From NCBI GenBank assembly GCA_023435545.1, contig JAEYRQ010000162.1, positions 1-7,456 of the forward strand: a stretch of DNA of 7,456 nt, read 5' to 3'. A program made the position numbers and the translations under genes. Positions 6,255-7,456 of the stretch are shown here, piece after piece. Under the pieces are notes generated by a model that saw only the letters and a list, made by a program, of their open reading frames with translations, ran no database searches and had not been told where the DNA came from. The first letter of the stretch is position 1; every line of letters begins with the position of its first letter. The stretch is from Pseudomonadota bacterium (lineage in GTDB: Bacteria; Pseudomonadota; Alphaproteobacteria; Rhizobiales; Tepidamorphaceae).

Positions 6255-7456
6255 ATGTCCGTCTGCTCGCTGACGCCTGACCCTCCGGTCTGTTCACTCG
6301 CGACCAAGGCGCCGGACGTACGTCGCTTGCGGAGGGATCGATCCGCCCCGCGCATGTTGGCAATCGCGCTGGTGATATTGTCTGTCGCCTGGGGTACGGG
6401 CTCTTCAGCCGCCGAGGGCTACAGCCTCGATGCCGGCGACCGCATACGCGTATCGGTGATCGGCGAGCCCGAGTATCCGCTTGAACTTACGGTCGATGAC
6501 CGGGGGGCGATCACGCTTCCGCTGCTGGGCGAAGTCACCGCGCGCGGCCGGCCCGCTTCGGATCTTGCGCACGCCATTCAGGTCGCCCTCCAGCAGGCAG
6601 ACCTGATGCGCAATCCGTTCGTGCAGGTGGACGTTCTCGAGTTTCGGCCGTTCTTCATTTCAGGAGCCGTCGGAAGTCCCGGTTCCTATCCGTTCCGGCC
6701 CGGGATCACGGTTCGGCATGCCCTGGCGATCGCGGGCGGGTTCAAGCCTCCCGCCGTGGGAGACACCGCGCCGGCGCTGCGGATTGCAGACCTGAGAGGC
6801 GAGCGGGCGGGGCTGTTGATAGAGGAGTTTCGACTGCGCGTTCGACTCGAGCGTCTGAATGCCGAAGTCCGGGGTCAGGACGAGTTCGTCGCGCCGGCCG
6901 ATGCTCCCGCAGATATGTCGCCGACTCTGATACGGGACGTGGTCGCGTCCGAGCGGGATCAGATGGAGGCGTGGCGGCGATCGTTCGCCAGTCAGCTCTC
7001 ATATCTCGAAACGTCGCTCTCCCGGGCCCAGGCGGACCTGGAGAGACAGGGCAGGGTGCGCGAGGAGCGGGAGAATGCGGCGAGCTTCCAGTTGAAGCAG
7101 CTGGAGACGGCACGAACTCTCCACGAAAAGGGGTTGGTGACCAATACCAACCTGCTGACCGCTGAAAGGACACAGAACAGCTATCGCGTCGATGTCGCCG
7201 AGGCCGAGGTGGACGAAGCGAGAGTCCGCCAGGAGATTCTCAACCTGGAGAATGAATTGCGCCGGAGACAGGAGGAGCGTCGCCTCGACATCATCGGCCA
7301 GATCCAGGACACCCAGCTCGAACTGGGCAAAGTCCAGAGCAACCTTCGCTACGTCAGCGACAAGCTGCTGTTCGTCTCAAGCTATGGCGAGCACCGCAGC
7401 TTCGACGAGTTGCAGGGAGCCATCCGCGTCGTCGTCCATCGCGGCACAAAGGACGG
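6255..7456 (+). CDS. ExoF-type polysaccharide export protein with coiled coil (3' end outside window)
   Basis: The frame is open to the window end (400 full codons), so the C-terminus is missing. The protein should work in the periplasm in EPS export. A signal peptide with an unusually long front part precedes a hydrophobic core (MLAIALVILSVAW, 34-46) and a likely cut near SAA (51-53). There is no lipobox, unlike Wza. Next comes a Poly_export domain (YSLDAGDRIRVSVIGEPEY from about residue 56 to 130), then an SLBB-type unit, FFISGAVGSPGSYPF (133 on) to AGGF (160-163). From about 233 to 370 the chain is nearly all charged helix with a turn around HEKGLVTNTNLL, a pattern shared with the hairpin of HlyD-type membrane fusion proteins. 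This order is what I know of ExoF proteins, which are about 420 residues, so only a short tail is missing. The ATG at 6255 has a purine-rich site (AAAGGAAGAGG, 6236-6246) 8 bases upstream; TTG at 6327 would give a more usual signal peptide but has no ribosome site. Confidence 0.88.
   Translation, partial: MSVCSLTPDPPVCSLATKAPDVRRLRRDRSAPRMLAIALVILSVAWGTGSSAAEGYSLDAGDRIRVSVIGEPEYPLELTVDDRGAITLPLLGEVTARGRPASDLAHAIQVALQQADLMRNPFVQVDVLEFRPFFISGAVGSPGSYPFRPGITVRHALAIAGGFKPPAVGDTAPALRIADLRGERAGLLIEEFRLRVRLERLNAEVRGQDEFVAPADAPADMSPTLIRDVVASERDQMEAWRRSFASQLSYLETSLSRAQADLERQGRVREERENAASFQLKQLETARTLHEKGLVTNTNLLTAERTQNSYRVDVAEAEVDEARVRQEILNLENELRRRQEERRLDIIGQIQDTQLELGKVQSNLRYVSDKLLFVSSYGEHRSFDELQGAIRVVVHRGTKD

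Noticed and set aside
6742..7173. Minus-strand open frame of 143 codons inside the export gene
   Set aside because: It is Pro/Arg/Ser-rich and opposite the coiled-coil region of a clear ExoF-type gene.

Overview
The window (7,456 bases, GC-rich) holds six protein genes, all on the + strand; the first and last run off the edges. It looks like part of an exopolysaccharide (EPS) gene cluster from a high-GC Gram-negative bacterium. An alphaproteobacterium is most likely, because the last gene encodes an ExoF-type polysaccharide export protein and lies just after an initiating sugar-phosphate transferase gene, as in rhizobial exo clusters. The genus cannot be fixed from the sequence alone.

Layout: (1) 1-606, the C-terminal part of an extracellular beta-propeller-like protein; (2) 712-2052, a Tat-exported clan GH-A glycoside hydrolase, possibly GH39-like; (3) 2154-3062, a PAPS-dependent sulfotransferase; (4) 3134-4075, an unnamed protein with a ParB/sulfiredoxin-like GHHR motif; (5) 4182-4676, a small protein with three predicted membrane segments and a cytoplasmic-type helical tail; (6) 4778-6190, a WcaJ-type polyprenyl-phosphate sugar-phosphate transferase; (7) 6255 to the window end, an ExoF-like export protein with a long coiled coil. 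That makes six genes after the partial one at the left edge, seven coding regions in all. No gap between genes exceeds about 106 bases. There are no RNA genes, insertion sequences, CRISPR arrays or convincing minus-strand genes.

Inferred joint role: the sugar transferase loads the first sugar phosphate onto undecaprenyl phosphate at the inner membrane. Glycosyltransferases outside the window would extend the repeat unit. The sulfotransferase could add sulfate to the sugar or another carrier, the ExoF-like protein would take part in export through the periplasm, and the exported hydrolase would trim or release polymer, much as PslG does for Psl. The roles of the ParB-like protein and the small membrane protein are unknown; they are the best candidates for something new. 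Candidate control sites are paired inverted repeats at 4127-4162, a weak promoter-like pair before the sugar transferase, and a striking AT-rich, rare-codon 3' end of that gene that may contain a promoter for the export gene.
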